Below, piece after piece: positions 17,768 to 27,537 of a stretch of DNA of 64,000 bases. Position 1 is the first letter of the stretch; every line of letters starts with the position of its first letter. Origin of the DNA: Bacillus zhangzhouensis (lineage in GTDB: Bacteria; Bacillota; Bacilli; Bacillales; Bacillaceae); assembly GCA_025809375.1 (NCBI GenBank), contig CP099514.1:868001-932000 (forward strand), read 5' to 3'. Both the position numbers and the translations under genes were made by a program. The notes beneath the pieces are model-generated. The model worked only from the letters and a program-made list of their open reading frames with translations, searched no databases and was not told where the DNA came from.

Positions 17768-19057
17768 TTAGCTTGAAAGCTGTGTTGGCTCAGGTGCATC
17801 TTGACCAGTCATCACACGATGTCCTTTTTCAGGGTCATACTGCCCTTCCCATTTAGACATGACAACAGCTGCAAGTGCATTTCCTGTTAAGTTAACAACA
17901 GTCCGCGCCATATCCATGATACGGTCCACACCTGCAATAAACGCAAGACCTTCAGCAGGTACACCGATCGTTCCTAATGTCGCGAGTAATACAACAAATG
18001 AAGTACCAGGAACAGCAGCCATTCCTTTAGATGTGACCATCAGTACAAGAACAAGTGTAAGCTGCTGGACGATCGTGAGGTCAATGCCATATACCTGTGC
18101 AAGAAAAAGCGCAGCAATGGCTTGATACAAGACGGAGCCGTCCAGATTAAACGTATATCCGATTGGGATCACGAACGAAACAATTCCTTTTGGACATCCG
18201 ATGCGCTCCATTTTATCCATAACTCTTGGTAAAACTGTTTCAGAGCTGGATGTACTAAAGGCAAGAAGCATTTCGTCTTTCATGTAAGCAAGAAATCTGA
18301 AAATATTGACGCCAATCATCTTTCCGATAATTCCGAATACAACGATAAGGAAGAGAGCGAGCGCAAAATAAACAAGACCTACAAGCTTCCCTAATGAAAT
18401 AAGAGATTCAAGACCAAATTTTGATACGGTCACACCAATGAGTGCGAATACACCAAATGGTGCAGCTTTCATCACAATATTGACGACATGAAACATGGCA
18501 TGTGATACACCTTCGAAGAAGGCGAGCACTGGTTTACCGCGTTCACCAATCGCTGAAACGCCAAGTGCAAACAGCACAGTGAAGAAAATAATCGCAAGCA
18601 AATCACCTTCCGCCAATGATTGGAAGAAGTTCGTTGGAACGATATGAAGGAACGTATCAGCAACTGATTTGCTACTTTGCTCTTTTTCCGTTTCAACATA
18701 CTGGCTAATATCTTGTTTTTCCGCATGTCCAAAGTCAACGCCTACACCAGGCTGTACGAAGTTTGCAAGGACAAGACCAAGGATAATCGCAAATGTTGTG
18801 ATAATTTCAAAATAAAGAATGGTTCTAAAACCAAGTTTCCCTACTTTTTTACCATCACCCGCCCCTGCAACACCTAAAATTAAGCTGGATACAACAATTG
18901 GTATGACAATCATCTTGATGAGCCTTAAGAAGAAGTCTCCAATTGGTTTTAAGTATGTCTCAACACCTGGGTTACCAAAAAAGATTGCCCCAACAACGAC
19001 ACCGAGAATAAGACCGATAAGGATTTGAGTAGCCAATCCAAATTTTAATTTTTTCAT
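17768..19057 (-). CDS. gltT: proton/sodium-glutamate symporter GltT
   Basis: A 429-residue dicarboxylate/amino acid:cation symporter. Eight membrane helices and two re-entrant loops are expected. The serine-rich AFSTSSSETVLPRV (hairpin 1) and NLDGSVLYQAIAALF with later NLTGNALAAVVMSKW are the family's transport motifs. The start at 19057 is chosen because AGGGAGGAAATCT precedes that ATG; an in-frame ATG at 19081 would include the ribosome site. It takes up glutamate/aspartate. Confidence 0.94.
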   Translation of the reverse strand: MKKLKFGLATQILIGLILGVVVGAIFFGNPGVETYLKPIGDFFLRLIKMIVIPIVVSSLILGVAGAGDGKKVGKLGFRTILYFEIITTFAIILGLVLANFVQPGVGVDFGHAEKQDISQYVETEKEQSSKSVADTFLHIVPTNFFQSLAEGDLLAIIFFTVLFALGVSAIGERGKPVLAFFEGVSHAMFHVVNIVMKAAPFGVFALIGVTVSKFGLESLISLGKLVGLVYFALALFLIVVFGIIGKMIGVNIFRFLAYMKDEMLLAFSTSSSETVLPRVMDKMERIGCPKGIVSFVIPIGYTFNLDGSVLYQAIAALFLAQVYGIDLTIVQQLTLVLVLMVTSKGMAAVPGTSFVVLLATLGTIGVPAEGLAFIAGVDRIMDMARTVVNLTGNALAAVVMSKWEGQYDPEKGHRVMTGQDAPEPTQLSS

Positions 19058-19277
19058 AGATTTCCTCCCTAACATATTCATTAAAGGAATATTCCCATCA
19101 TATTAAGTTTTAATATATGAATTAAAGTATAACTAAAATTAAAGAGGTTCGTCCACGATAAAGTTATATTAAGAAAATACGAAATTGTTAGAAAAAATAG
19201 ACATTTAGAACCTCCTGCATTGTTTCGAGTCAATAAAAAGTGTCTTCAGAACTAAAACTCATCATATGAAAATACTA

Positions 19278-19378
19278 AAAAACCCTTTTATGATAGGGGT
19301 TTTACCTTTTTACCTATTTTTCAGAAAAAATAAAAAGCACTTTTGATTCCAATTGGTGATGGAGGAAAAAAGTGCTTG
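19278..19378 (-). terminator. two hairpins between yhfH and gltT
   Basis: In the 339-bp gap, read leftward, an AAGCACTTTT/AAAAGTGCTT stem with a 24-base loop (19335-19378) and T-tail follows yhfH. A second stem of AAAACCCC against GGGTTTT with a T-run lies at 19278-19303. Both fit leftward termination of yhfH. The rest of the gap (19058-19277) is AT-rich and should hold the gltT promoter. Confidence 0.7.
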
Positions 19379-19396
19379 TTTATTCTATTTATTTCC

Positions 19397-19534
19397 TTAT
19401 TTAAGATAACTTACTTGTGAGCATTCCTCACATTCATTACCGTAACACTCATGCTGTTCCATTAAATCATTTCCACATTTTGTGCATTTCTTTGAGGGCA
19501 AATTTCTAAAAAACTCTGTGATTTTTCCTAGCAT
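19397..19534 (-). CDS. yhfH: small zinc-finger protein YhfH
   Basis: A 45-residue protein, MLGKITEFFRNLPSKKC..., with cysteine pairs CTKC and CEEC plus one further Cys that would bind zinc. GGAGG lies just upstream of its ATG. It occupies the yhfH position between gltT and yhfI of B. subtilis and has the expected size. Function unknown; a short zinc ribbon is what the sequence shows. Confidence 0.82.
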   Translation of the reverse strand: MLGKITEFFRNLPSKKCTKCGNDLMEQHECYGNECEECSQVSYLK

Positions 19535-19685
19535 TTGTCATCCTCCAATACGTTTTGGTGTTTTTATTGTATTATAACAGATTTATAATTGTCAATCTGT
19601 TTTGTAACAATAGGCAGGAAGAATGCTTTTTCCATGAAAAATGGGTATATTGTAAGAAAGGGATTTTTAGAAAAGGAGGGGAAAA

Positions 19686-20435
19686 ATGACGATGAAATTA
19701 ACCGTAATTGGATGCTATGGCGGGTTTCCGGCAGCTGGTGAAGCGACCTCAGGCTACCTGTTTGAATCAGATGGCTTTCGTCTGCTTGTAGACTGCGGAA
19801 GTGGTGTTCTTTCAAAGCTGCAGCAATACATTGATATAGAAGAACTAGATGCTGTTCTCCTTTCTCATTATCACCACGATCATATTGCAGATATCGGACC
19901 ACTCCAATATGCGAAGCTAGTGGGATATCATTTAGGAAAAAGCAGCGGCCCGCTTCCAATCTATGGACATACTGGTGATCAAGAAGCATTTGGACGGCTT
20001 GCTGATGATGTACATACAAAGGCAAAGCCTTATCAGCCGGAAGAAGGGATTCAACTGGGCCCATTTCAAATTGAGTTTTTGAAAACGATTCATCCGGCAG
20101 AATGTTATGCTATGAGAATTCAGGCAAAGGATGCTGTGGTCGTGTATACAGCAGACTCAAGCTATCAGGAGGCATTTATTCCATTTAGCAAGGGGGCAGA
20201 ACTGCTCATTGCCGAAAGCAATTTTTACGCTGGACAGGATGGATCAGGTGCAGGACATATGAACAGTACGGAAGTAGGGAAGATTGCAAAGGAAGCAAAG
20301 GTTGGGGAACTCATCATCACCCATCTGCCCCATTTTGGTCATCATAAAGACCTAGTCAATGAAGCACAGGCATTATATACTGGCAGTATACAGCTTGCCC
20401 ATTCGGGGCTTAGATGGAAAAAGGAAGGAAGATAG
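19686..20435 (+). CDS. yhfI: metallo-beta-lactamase-fold hydrolase YhfI
   Basis: A 249-residue MBL-fold protein: the metal-binding motif SHYHHDHIADIG is near residue 60, VYTADSSY carries the bridging Asp, and ITHLPHF gives the last His. It resembles the RNase Z/phosphodiesterase-like branch. The substrate is unknown. AAGGAGGGG precedes the ATG. It ends 2 bp before lplJ, implying co-transcription. Confidence 0.88.
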   Translation: MTMKLTVIGCYGGFPAAGEATSGYLFESDGFRLLVDCGSGVLSKLQQYIDIEELDAVLLSHYHHDHIADIGPLQYAKLVGYHLGKSSGPLPIYGHTGDQEAFGRLADDVHTKAKPYQPEEGIQLGPFQIEFLKTIHPAECYAMRIQAKDAVVVYTADSSYQEAFIPFSKGAELLIAESNFYAGQDGSGAGHMNSTEVGKIAKEAKVGELIITHLPHFGHHKDLVNEAQALYTGSIQLAHSGLRWKKEGR

Positions 20436-20437
20436 AG

Positions 20438-21427
20438 ATGCTGTTTATCGATAACGAACAACATGACGATCCAATGATTAATTTAGCAATTGAAGAATAT
20501 TGCTTAAAATATTTAGATCCAGAAGAAACGTATTTGCTATTTTACATCAATCAGCCGTCGATTATTATTGGAAAGAACCAAAATACAATAGAAGAAATCA
20601 ACACAAAGTATGTAGAAGACAATGGAATCAAAGTTGTGCGCCGCTTATCCGGCGGTGGTGCAGTTTACCATGACAAAGGAAACTTAAACTTCAGTTTTAT
20701 CACAAAAGATGATGGGGACAGCTTCCATAACTTTAAAAAGTTCACGGAGCCAGTCATTAAAGCGCTTCAAAAGCTAGGCGTTAAAGCGGAATTGAGCGGC
20801 AGAAATGATATCATGGCAGACGGACGTAAAATTTCTGGAAATGCCCAGTTCGCAACAAGAGGACGTATTTTCAGCCATGGCACACTGCTATTTGATTCAG
20901 AAATTGAACATGTCGTTTCGGCTTTAAATGTGAAAAAAGAAAAGATTGAATCAAAAGGCATTAAATCGATTAGAAGCAGGGTGGCCAATATTAGTGAACT
21001 GATGGATCAAAAAATGACAACAGAAGAATTTAGAAAAATTCTTTTAAGCTACATTTTTGATACAAATGGGGACGTGCCTCAATATCGCCTGACTGAGAAG
21101 GATTGGGAAAAGATTCACGAAATTTCCCGGGATCGATATCAAAAATGGGAATGGAACTACGGCCGTTCACCGAAATTTAATTTGCAGCATTCTAAGAGAT
21201 TCCCTGCAGGCTCCATTGATTTGCGATTAGAGGTGAAAAAAGGGATGATTCAGGATTGCAAAATCTTTGGTGATTTCTTTGGCGTAGGGGATATTGCCGA
21301 TATTGAAAAGCGGCTCATTGGACAGCAATATGATCGTAAAACGATCAGCGACGTCTTAGAAGATATGGATATGCGTCACTATTTCGGCAACGTATCAAAA
21401 GAGGATTTTCTTGATTTGATTTATTAA
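20438..21427 (+). CDS. lplJ: lipoate-protein ligase LplJ
   Basis: A 329-residue ligase that attaches scavenged lipoate to E2 and GcvH proteins through lipoyl-AMP. It shows RRLSGGGAVYHD near residue 70 (lipoate/ATP loop) and ADGRKISGNAQ with the catalytic lysine near residue 135; a C-terminal accessory domain completes the long-form Lpl architecture. The ATG at 20438 matches the known B. subtilis N-terminus MLFIDN and has GGAAG upstream; the longer frame from 20414 would overlap yhfI. Confidence 0.94.
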   Translation: MLFIDNEQHDDPMINLAIEEYCLKYLDPEETYLLFYINQPSIIIGKNQNTIEEINTKYVEDNGIKVVRRLSGGGAVYHDKGNLNFSFITKDDGDSFHNFKKFTEPVIKALQKLGVKAELSGRNDIMADGRKISGNAQFATRGRIFSHGTLLFDSEIEHVVSALNVKKEKIESKGIKSIRSRVANISELMDQKMTTEEFRKILLSYIFDTNGDVPQYRLTEKDWEKIHEISRDRYQKWEWNYGRSPKFNLQHSKRFPAGSIDLRLEVKKGMIQDCKIFGDFFGVGDIADIEKRLIGQQYDRKTISDVLEDMDMRHYFGNVSKEDFLDLIY

Positions 21428-21433
21428 TCTTGG

Positions 21434-21465
21434 AAAAGCACGGCTAGAGAATAGCGGTGCTTTTT
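21434..21465 (+). terminator. terminator after lplJ
   Basis: An AAAAGCAC...GTGCTTTT stem continuing as GCTA/TAGC around a small loop, followed by T residues. Confidence 0.88.
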
Positions 21466-21500
21466 AGATTGAAGGAATGAAAGCGATTGACATTTGATCT

Positions 21501-21574
21501 TGTGGATTTTTTCGATTGTCTATTATAATAGAAAAGAGGAATGTCCGGCCATAAAGTGAATGGTCATTCATTCA
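21501..21574 (+). promoter_or_regulatory. lcfB promoter and FadR-like operator
   Basis: A -35 TTGTGG (21501-21506) and a perfect -10 TATAAT (21525-21530), 18 bp apart. Downstream, at 21557-21574, lies a palindromic TGAATG...CATTCATTCA site. B. subtilis FadR binds such TGAATGA/TCATTCA palindromes in fatty-acid degradation genes, including lcfB, and is released by long-chain acyl-CoA. FadR control is inferred from the motif. Confidence 0.68.
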
Positions 21575-21599
21575 TTGATGACATGTAAGGGGTGGGAGA

Positions 21600-23153
21600 A
21601 TGGATTTGATCAAAAATCTTCAGCAGACGGCGATGACGAAGGGAGAAAATATCGCACTGATCTTTGAAGGAAAAAAGTGGACCTATCGAGAGCTGATGAC
21701 AAGTATCGAGCGTTTTGCAAATGGATTAGTCAACGAAGGGTTTCAAGCTGGGGATCATATCGCGCTTATTTTAGGAAATTCACCACATTTTGTCATTTCT
21801 TTTTTTGGCGCATTGAAGGCAGGAATTATTGTTGTACCTATTAATCCAACATACACACCTAGTGAAATTGGATATATGCTCATCACTGGCGATGTAAAAG
21901 GTATTGTTGCGCCTGAACAGCTTCTGCCAGTTTACGAGCAGGTGTATGAGCAGCTTCCGTCCGTTGAAAGAGTCATTATTTGTGCAGAAAATGAAGCGGC
22001 GTGCAGATCAAGCTTCAAGGAAGTATCTGATCGACTTGTTTTCTTTGGGGAACTTGTGTCAGGTGATCCAAAAGAAAACGTACACCCTTCCATTCAGCCA
22101 AACGATACCGCCGTTATTTTATTTACATCTGGCACGACAGGAAAACCAAAAGGTGCAATGCTGACCCATTTTAACCTTTATTCAAATGCCAGAGATGTTG
22201 CTGAGTATTTATCGATTGATCAAAAGGACAAGGTCATTGCCGCTTTGCCAATGTTCCATGTCTTTTGTTTAACAGTCTGTATGAATGCGCCGTTGATTCA
22301 TGGTGCAACGGTTTATGTCTTGCCGCATTTCAGCCCATCAGAGCTTTTACGCATGATGGAAAAAGAAAAGCCAACGCTATTTGTTGGTGTGCCCACCATG
22401 TATAATTATTTGTACCGCCAGGAGGGGCATGATGAAGCGATGTCATCTGTGAGGATATGTATATCAGGCGGTGCCTCAATGCCTGTTGCCTTACTCCATG
22501 GCTTTGAGAAAAAGTTCGGTGTTACGGTTCTTGAGGGCTATGGGTTATCAGAGGCATCTCCAGTGACTGCATTCAATCCTCTTGACGGAAAAAGAAAACC
22601 CGGCTCTGTCGGGACTGACATTATGAATGTGAAAAATAAAATTGTGAATGAACTAGGAGAAGAAGTCGGTCCAAATGAAGTTGGAGAGCTGATAGCAAAA
22701 GGGCCAAACATCATGAAAGGCTATTATCAAATGCCAGAAGATACGGAAGCTGCACTAAGAGACGGCTGGCTGTATACTGGCGATTTAGCGAGAAGAGATG
22801 AAGAAGGATATATTTATATTGTCGATCGGAAAAAGGATATGATTCTTGTTGGCGGTTATAATGTTTATCCAAGAGAAGTAGAAGAAGTACTTTATCAACA
22901 TGAATCTGTAGCAGAAGCCGTTGTTATCGGTGTGCCAGACCCAAACACAGGGGAGGCAGTCGTCTGTTACATTTCCCCTAAGAAACATGCTCACATCAAT
23001 CAAGAAGACATCATCACACATTGTTCACGCTATTTAGCAAAATATAAGCAGCCCCAAACGATCCATTTCATAGATGATATTCCTAAAAACACAACAGGTA
23101 AAATTTTAAGAAGAGCGCTAAAAGAAAAGTATCAAGCAGAAGAAAGTAAATAA
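21600..23153 (+). CDS. lcfB: long-chain acyl-CoA synthetase LcfB
   Basis: A 517-residue AMP-forming acyl-CoA synthetase: the AMP-binding signature [15 protein letters not shown] is near residue 180, [11 protein letters not shown] near 315, [21 protein letters not shown] near 400, and the C-terminal catalytic lysine is in [13 protein letters not shown]. It activates fatty acids to acyl-CoA for beta-oxidation. GGGGTGGG precedes the ATG. It is preceded by a FadR-like operator and followed by an AAGGGAG/CTCCCTT hairpin at about 23156-23183. Confidence 0.94.
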   Translation: MDLIKNLQQTAMTKGENIALIFEGKKWTYRELMTSIERFANGLVNEGFQAGDHIALILGNSPHFVISFFGALKAGIIVVPINPTYTPSEIGYMLITGDVKGIVAPEQLLPVYEQVYEQLPSVERVIICAENEAACRSSFKEVSDRLVFFGELVSGDPKENVHPSIQPNDTAVILFTSGTTGKPKGAMLTHFNLYSNARDVAEYLSIDQKDKVIAALPMFHVFCLTVCMNAPLIHGATVYVLPHFSPSELLRMMEKEKPTLFVGVPTMYNYLYRQEGHDEAMSSVRICISGGASMPVALLHGFEKKFGVTVLEGYGLSEASPVTAFNPLDGKRKPGSVGTDIMNVKNKIVNELGEEVGPNEVGELIAKGPNIMKGYYQMPEDTEAALRDGWLYTGDLARRDEEGYIYIVDRKKDMILVGGYNVYPREVEEVLYQHESVAEAVVIGVPDPNTGEAVVCYISPKKHAHINQEDIITHCSRYLAKYKQPQTIHFIDDIPKNTTGKILRRALKEKYQAEESK

Positions 23154-23183
23154 AAAAGGGAGTCTCTGTGAGGAGGCTCCCTT

Positions 23184-23227
23184 AGCATGTAGACAAACCC
23201 TTGCATTCAAGGTTTTCTCTCACGCTG
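23184..23227. repeat. short palindromic repeat, copy 1 (44 bp)
   Basis: It begins AGCATGTAGACAAACCCTTG and ends AAGGTTTTCTCTCACGCTG; the two ends pair imperfectly into one hairpin. The same ends recur at 25149-25269 around a longer GC-rich centre. It lies between lcfB and yhfM. Confidence 0.65.
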
Positions 23228-23248
23228 AAAGAAGAACTAAAGATCATT

Positions 23249-23656
23249 TTATCTCTTTTGAATGGCTTCTTTTAACTGTCTCTGAAAAGATTTCGATTGT
23301 TTTTGATTCAGTTCATAAAACGTCCCATCAACTAAAAAAACGACCTGTGATCGGTGGGTCCAAAGCTGAAAGGTGGTGCCATTTGTTCGTCCGAACATCA
23401 CCTTGGCGATATAATCGGGCTTTTTTAAATTTTTCTTGAGATGATTGCTTGTTTGTTTGCCTTTATTTAATTCTTCAATGAAATCTTCTACTGTGTCCTT
23501 ATCATCTATTTCATACGAGATGGATTCATCAGCCGGCGAGAGCAGCAATTTTTCTGCTCGATTCTCATCAAAAATTTCGCTTGTTCGGCTGAACACATAA
23601 AAGAAGGTGATGAATAGAAGCCCAAAAATCACAACTCCTGCAAGGATTTTCTTCAT
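23249..23656 (-). CDS. yhfM: YhfM-like membrane-anchored or secreted protein
   Basis: A 135-residue protein: MKKILAGVVIFGLLFITFFY is one signal-anchor helix, followed by a hydrophilic domain containing IDDKDTVEDFIEELNKGKQT and a C-terminal beta-rich section. Position and size match B. subtilis yhfM, of unknown function. The ATG at 23656 has TTGGAGGATC just upstream, so it is chosen over the in-frame ATG at 23674. Divergent from yhfN. Confidence 0.8.
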   Translation of the reverse strand: MKKILAGVVIFGLLFITFFYVFSRTSEIFDENRAEKLLLSPADESISYEIDDKDTVEDFIEELNKGKQTSNHLKKNLKKPDYIAKVMFGRTNGTTFQLWTHRSQVVFLVDGTFYELNQKQSKSFQRQLKEAIQKR

Positions 23657-23833
23657 TTTGATCCTCCAACTCACTGTTTTACATGTAGCTTCCCCTTTTT
23701 TTGAGTCGCATAATCATTTTTTTCGCGAAAGCTTTTTCAGATGGGGCATGCTATGATGGAGGCAAATGAGACAGGTTCTAAAAGAAAAAATGCGTGACTA
23801 GAATAGAGAGAGGGATGGAAAGGAGGCTGACCT

Positions 23834-25117
23834 GTGCGGGTACGTAAATGGGTAGCTCTTGCAACGGTAGCATACATATTGTACGGTCTTTTTATTTATT
23901 CGTACTTGTTTCTAATGGGGGATTCATCGGTACCTGAAAGTGTAAAAGGGACAAGTGCAGATCCGCATACCTTTATGACAAGTCATGAGCTTGTGATCAG
24001 CGAGAATTTCTCGAACATACGGAATCTGCTGTATTTCATAACAATCCCATTAGATTGGTATGTCTTTTTCCTTTTGCTCATTTCAGGGGTTTCACGGAAA
24101 ATAGCAGATTGGTGCTTGGCAGCAGGTCGCTTCACGATATTAAGCAAACTTGTGTATGTGTTTGTGCTGTCACTTCTAACAATGATTATTTCATTGCCAA
24201 TAAAGTGGATTGGCTATCAGCTGTCTTTGCACTACGGAGTATCTGCACAAAGTACGGCAAGCTGGTTGAAAGATCAAACACTGGATTTTTGGATTCAATA
24301 TCCGCTTCTTGCTCTTTGTGCGATTGTATTCTTTTGGCTGATTCAAAAGAGAAGAAAGCATTGGTGGCTTTATGCGTGGTGTATGACAGTCCCAGTCACG
24401 CTGTTTTTCTTCTTTATACAGCCGGTCGTCATTGATCCATTATATAACAATTTTTATCCACTAAAAGATCAAGCTCTTGAGAAGAAGATATTAACGCTGG
24501 CAGACAAAGCCCATATTCCGGCAGATCATGTCTATGAGGTCAATATGTCTGAGAAAACAAACACAATGAACGCTTATGTCACTGGAATTGGTGAAAATAA
24601 GCGTATTGTCTTATGGGACACAACACTGCAAAAGCTGAAAGACCGCGAAATTTTATTTATCATGGCGCATGAAATGGGACATTACGTCATGAAACATGTC
24701 TATATTGGATTAGCAGGATATTTAGTGCTGTCATTGGCCGGATTATTTGCCATCGACCGTCTTTATTTTTATCTTTATCAAAAAGGAGCAGCCATATTTC
24801 GTCTCAAGGTGTCACACGACATTGCTGCTCTTCCGCTTCTTTTAATCATCGTATCCATGCTGTCATTTGTTGCTTCACCTTTTACAAATGCAGTGTCAAG
24901 GCATCAAGAACGGGCAGCTGACGAATATGCGTTGAATATGACAAAAGACGGGGAGGCAGGGGTAACGTCTTTTCAAAAGCTTGCAAAATCAGGTCTGTCC
25001 CTGGTGAATCCGCCATTTCTAGTGAAGGTTTTCCGCTATGGACACCCGACCATGATGGAGAGAATAATGGATATGGAAAAAGCGGCGGAAAAAGAGAAAA
25101 CGCCGAAACAGCAGTAA
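23834..25117 (+). CDS. yhfN: M48-family membrane zinc peptidase YhfN
   Basis: A 427-residue integral membrane endopeptidase of the M48/Ste24 type: multiple N-terminal membrane segments, the zinc motif HEMGHYVMKH near residue 280 and a downstream HQERAADEYAL with the third zinc ligand. B. subtilis YhfN occupies the same place between yhfM and aprE. The start is GTG 23834 with AGGAGG upstream. Likely role: cleavage of membrane proteins or peptides; substrate unknown. Confidence 0.92.
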   Translation: MRVRKWVALATVAYILYGLFIYSYLFLMGDSSVPESVKGTSADPHTFMTSHELVISENFSNIRNLLYFITIPLDWYVFFLLLISGVSRKIADWCLAAGRFTILSKLVYVFVLSLLTMIISLPIKWIGYQLSLHYGVSAQSTASWLKDQTLDFWIQYPLLALCAIVFFWLIQKRRKHWWLYAWCMTVPVTLFFFFIQPVVIDPLYNNFYPLKDQALEKKILTLADKAHIPADHVYEVNMSEKTNTMNAYVTGIGENKRIVLWDTTLQKLKDREILFIMAHEMGHYVMKHVYIGLAGYLVLSLAGLFAIDRLYFYLYQKGAAIFRLKVSHDIAALPLLLIIVSMLSFVASPFTNAVSRHQERAADEYALNMTKDGEAGVTSFQKLAKSGLSLVNPPFLVKVFRYGHPTMMERIMDMEKAAEKEKTPKQQ

Positions 25118-25148
25118 ATAAATAAAATCCGGCTGGATCAGCCGGATT

Positions 25149-25269
25149 CAGCGTGTAGACAAACCCTCGCATTCGTTGTCAGTCCTGCGCGCTGGTGCTC
25201 ACGAATGTCCAATTCGCTCCGCGCCAGTGCTCGTCCTTTCTAGGGCTGCAAAGGTTTTCTATCACGCTG
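25149..25269. repeat. palindromic repeat, copy 2 (121 bp, with GC-rich centre)
   Basis: It starts CAGCGTGTAGACAAACCCTC and ends AAAGGTTTTCTATCACGCTG. The ends match the 44-bp copy at 23184-23227 and are inverted relative to each other (CAGCGTG/CACGCTG). The extra ~75 bp centre is GC-rich and has its own self-complementary GCGCTGG/CCAGTGC portion. It looks like a small non-coding mobile or extragenic palindromic element; no ORF of note. Confidence 0.7.
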
Positions 25270-25279
25270 AAAAGAAAAC

Positions 25280-25312
25280 AAAGGGCTAAAATCAACATCA
25301 TTTTAGCCCTTT
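25280..25312. terminator. hairpin between yhfN and aprE
   Basis: A perfect 13-bp stem AAAGGGCTAAAAT/ATTTTAGCCCTTT with a 7-base loop. Either direction could use it as a terminator for the convergent pair yhfN/aprE. Confidence 0.75.
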
Positions 25313-25324
25313 GTCAACAATCTC

Positions 25325-25351
25325 AATCCGGCTGGTCAGCCGGATTTTTTT
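25325..25351. terminator. terminator between yhfN and aprE
   Basis: An AATCCGGCT/AGCCGGATT stem with a 4-base loop and T-run. Nearly the same stem occurs at 25126-25148, right after yhfN, so the palindromic repeat and another hairpin lie between two related stems. Confidence 0.8.
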
Positions 25352-25358
25352 ATGACAC

Positions 25359-26510
25359 TTAGTTAGAAGCGGCTTGAACGTTGATTAACCCTTTTCCGTA
25401 ATAGAATGAGTTACCAAGCGGTGTCGCTGTGTTTTCTAAACGCTGGCGAACCTGTGAATTTGTTAGGTTCGGGTTTTTAGAAAGAATAAGCGCTGCTGCT
25501 CCTGCTACATGAGGAGACGCCATAGATGTTCCAGTATAAGATGTGTATCCGCTGCTTGGCACTGTACTTAAAATAGAAGTACCAGGTGCAGAAACATCTA
25601 ATTCAGGACCTGCGCTAGAAGATGAGTTTCTGACATTGTTACTGTTTACATTGGCAACGGCAATTGCAGAATCGTATTTTGCTGGATAGCCAACTGTACT
25701 TCTAGAGCCACTAGAGCCTGAATTACCTGCGGCGGCAACAACAACCACTCCGCGGTTATTCGCTGTATCAACAGCATTTTTAAGCGCTGTTGAACCGCTT
25801 GCTCCGCCTAAGCTCATATTGATGACATCCATGTTATTGGCTACAGCCCATTCAATACCGCTAATAATCCAGCTGTATTGTCCGGAGCCATTACGGTCTA
25901 ATACTTTCACAGCATATAGGGAAGCGCTTGGAGCAACCCCTAGAACACCAATTGTGTTATCAAGGGCAGCAATGGTTCCAGCTACGTGAGTTCCATGTGA
26001 TTGAAAGTCTTGGGTGGCATTTGGCTCTGAAGGGACGAAGCTCGCACCGCCTGCTACATTTAAGTCAGGGTGTGCAGCGTGGATTCCAGTATCAAGGACA
26101 GCTACTTTGACATTAGCACCTTTATAACCTTGAGCGTGTACAGCTGGAGCTTTGATTTGAGGGATTCCATAAGGGACGGTTTGTGCATATGCTTCTGCTT
26201 TATGGTCTTCTTCTACGTAAGCAATGCTAGGGTTATGTTCAAGTTTTTTGGCTGCTTGTTCGGACATTTTCACTTGAGCAGCATTAATGAGGCGGTATTG
26301 TTTTTCTAATTTTCCACCATTTTGAATCACGGCTTGTTTCTTAGAGCTGTTTGTGGTGGCAGAGGCTTTAAAGCCAACAATGTAGCTTTTTTCACTATCT
26401 GTTTTGGAGACCGTCTCGGCATTTGCCATGGAGCCTCCAAATCCTGCTGAAAACAGAAGAGGGACAGCCAATAAAACACTTGTCATCACATTTTTCTTTT
26501 TCACGCACAT
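25359..26510 (-). CDS. aprE: extracellular subtilisin (alkaline protease) precursor
   Basis: A 383-residue preproprotein: a signal peptide (about 1-31, ending MANA), an I9 propeptide (about 32-108) and a 275-residue mature subtilisin starting [10 protein letters not shown]. The catalytic triad is visible as VAVLDTGIH (Asp), SHGTHVAG (His) and [11 protein letters not shown] (Ser). It is secreted and degrades proteins outside the cell. The mature N-terminus is the B. pumilus-group form, my main species clue. The start may alternatively be the GTG two codons downstream. In B. subtilis aprE is controlled by DegU, AbrB, ScoC and SinR; that could apply to the long upstream region. Confidence 0.95.
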   Translation of the reverse strand: MCVKKKNVMTSVLLAVPLLFSAGFGGSMANAETVSKTDSEKSYIVGFKASATTNSSKKQAVIQNGGKLEKQYRLINAAQVKMSEQAAKKLEHNPSIAYVEEDHKAEAYAQTVPYGIPQIKAPAVHAQGYKGANVKVAVLDTGIHAAHPDLNVAGGASFVPSEPNATQDFQSHGTHVAGTIAALDNTIGVLGVAPSASLYAVKVLDRNGSGQYSWIISGIEWAVANNMDVINMSLGGASGSTALKNAVDTANNRGVVVVAAAGNSGSSGSRSTVGYPAKYDSAIAVANVNSNNVRNSSSSAGPELDVSAPGTSILSTVPSSGYTSYTGTSMASPHVAGAAALILSKNPNLTNSQVRQRLENTATPLGNSFYYGKGLINVQAASN

Positions 26511-26861
26511 TCCACATCCCTTTTTTCTTATTTCAGAATAATCATCCGTAGTCTATAAGAATGATTCGTTTGATTATTCTGTATATTCAGTTTAAGGGAA
26601 GTAGGCAAATAAGAGTAGACCCGAATTTTTGTGAAAGTCCTAGCGAAAATTAGGGAATTAAGTCACTTGGAATTGTTGGTAAATTATGTTTATTCTATCA
26701 TTTCAGCGAAAATCTATTAAAAAGGGAGTGTGCTATTTTTCTCATGATCCATTTCTAGACAAATATTCGAGTCCCGAAAAGCCATAAAATAGGTAGAATC
26801 GTCTAGCATCTATTTCGAATTTCGATATAAAAAAATATTATTTTATCATTGTTTTTGTCAT
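26511..26861 (-). promoter_or_regulatory. 351-bp upstream region of aprE
   Basis: Very AT-rich, without a gene on either strand. It is a plausible regulatory region for aprE, whose orthologue has distal DegU and AbrB sites. I cannot assign individual sites with confidence. Confidence 0.45.
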
Positions 26862-26894
26862 AAAAAAGAACCTGCTAAGATAACAGGCTCTTTA
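26862..26894 (-). terminator. terminator after phoE/yhfR
   Basis: On the minus strand, AAAGAGCCTG/CAGGTTCTTT with a T-run overlaps the stop codon of the leftward phosphatase gene. Confidence 0.85.
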
Positions 26895-27476
26895 AGAAGG
26901 GGCGGATTGTGTTAAATGGCTGACCACGTTATAATCACGGACCTTCCATTTACCATCTGACCATTCCACATAATTTAAGCAAGCATTGACAAGTCTCGTG
27001 TTCTGTAGACCCGTATGTTCATCAGCCAAAGCAGTGAGTAAAGCATGGATAGCAGCACCATGAGCCACGATCAGGACATGTTGATCTGGATAGGCGGATC
27101 TGACTTTCTCAATTCCTTCTAACATTCGGTTTTGAACCGTCTCAAGTGATTCCATATTGGGATACTGTTTATCTGGAAACAGCTTTTGACGCTCCTCAAA
27201 CGACATGCCTTCAGCGTCACCATAATCTCGTTCAATGAAATCATCCATGATGACAAGCGGGGCATGGACATGATTTAAAATCAAGTGTGCCGTTTCTTTT
27301 GCCCTTGTTAGGGGACTGGAAATGACAACATCCCAATGGTTATTCTTTAAATAAAGTCCAGTTTGTTCAGCTTGCCATTTACCTGTGTTGTTTAAAGGGA
27401 TATCTGTTCGTCCTTGAATTCGTTTGGCTGCATTCCAATCTGTTTCCCCGTGTCTGACTAGGCAAATTGTTGTCAA
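26892..27476 (-). CDS. phoE: histidine-phosphatase family protein PhoE (YhfR)
   Basis: A 194-residue phosphatase of the phosphoglycerate-mutase-like superfamily. It has the phosphohistidine motif LVRHGETDWNAAKRIQGRTD at the N-terminus and a second catalytic His in LIVAHGAAIHAL near residue 148. The family hydrolyses small phosphate esters in the cytoplasm; the exact substrate is unknown. It lies between aprE and hemAT, the yhfR position in B. subtilis. Confidence 0.9.
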   Translation of the reverse strand: MTTICLVRHGETDWNAAKRIQGRTDIPLNNTGKWQAEQTGLYLKNNHWDVVISSPLTRAKETAHLILNHVHAPLVIMDDFIERDYGDAEGMSFEERQKLFPDKQYPNMESLETVQNRMLEGIEKVRSAYPDQHVLIVAHGAAIHALLTALADEHTGLQNTRLVNACLNYVEWSDGKWKVRDYNVVSHLTQSAPS

Positions 27477-27537
27477 TCAAATCCCGCCTTTTCTATCTTT
27501 TCTTCTATTATACTAAAGCAGAAGAAAAAAGACTGTA

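Noticed and set aside
23154..23183. AAGGGAG/CTCCCTT hairpin after lcfB as a full rho-independent terminator
   Set aside because: The stem is convincing but no T-run follows; mentioned in the lcfB entry rather than listed as a terminator.
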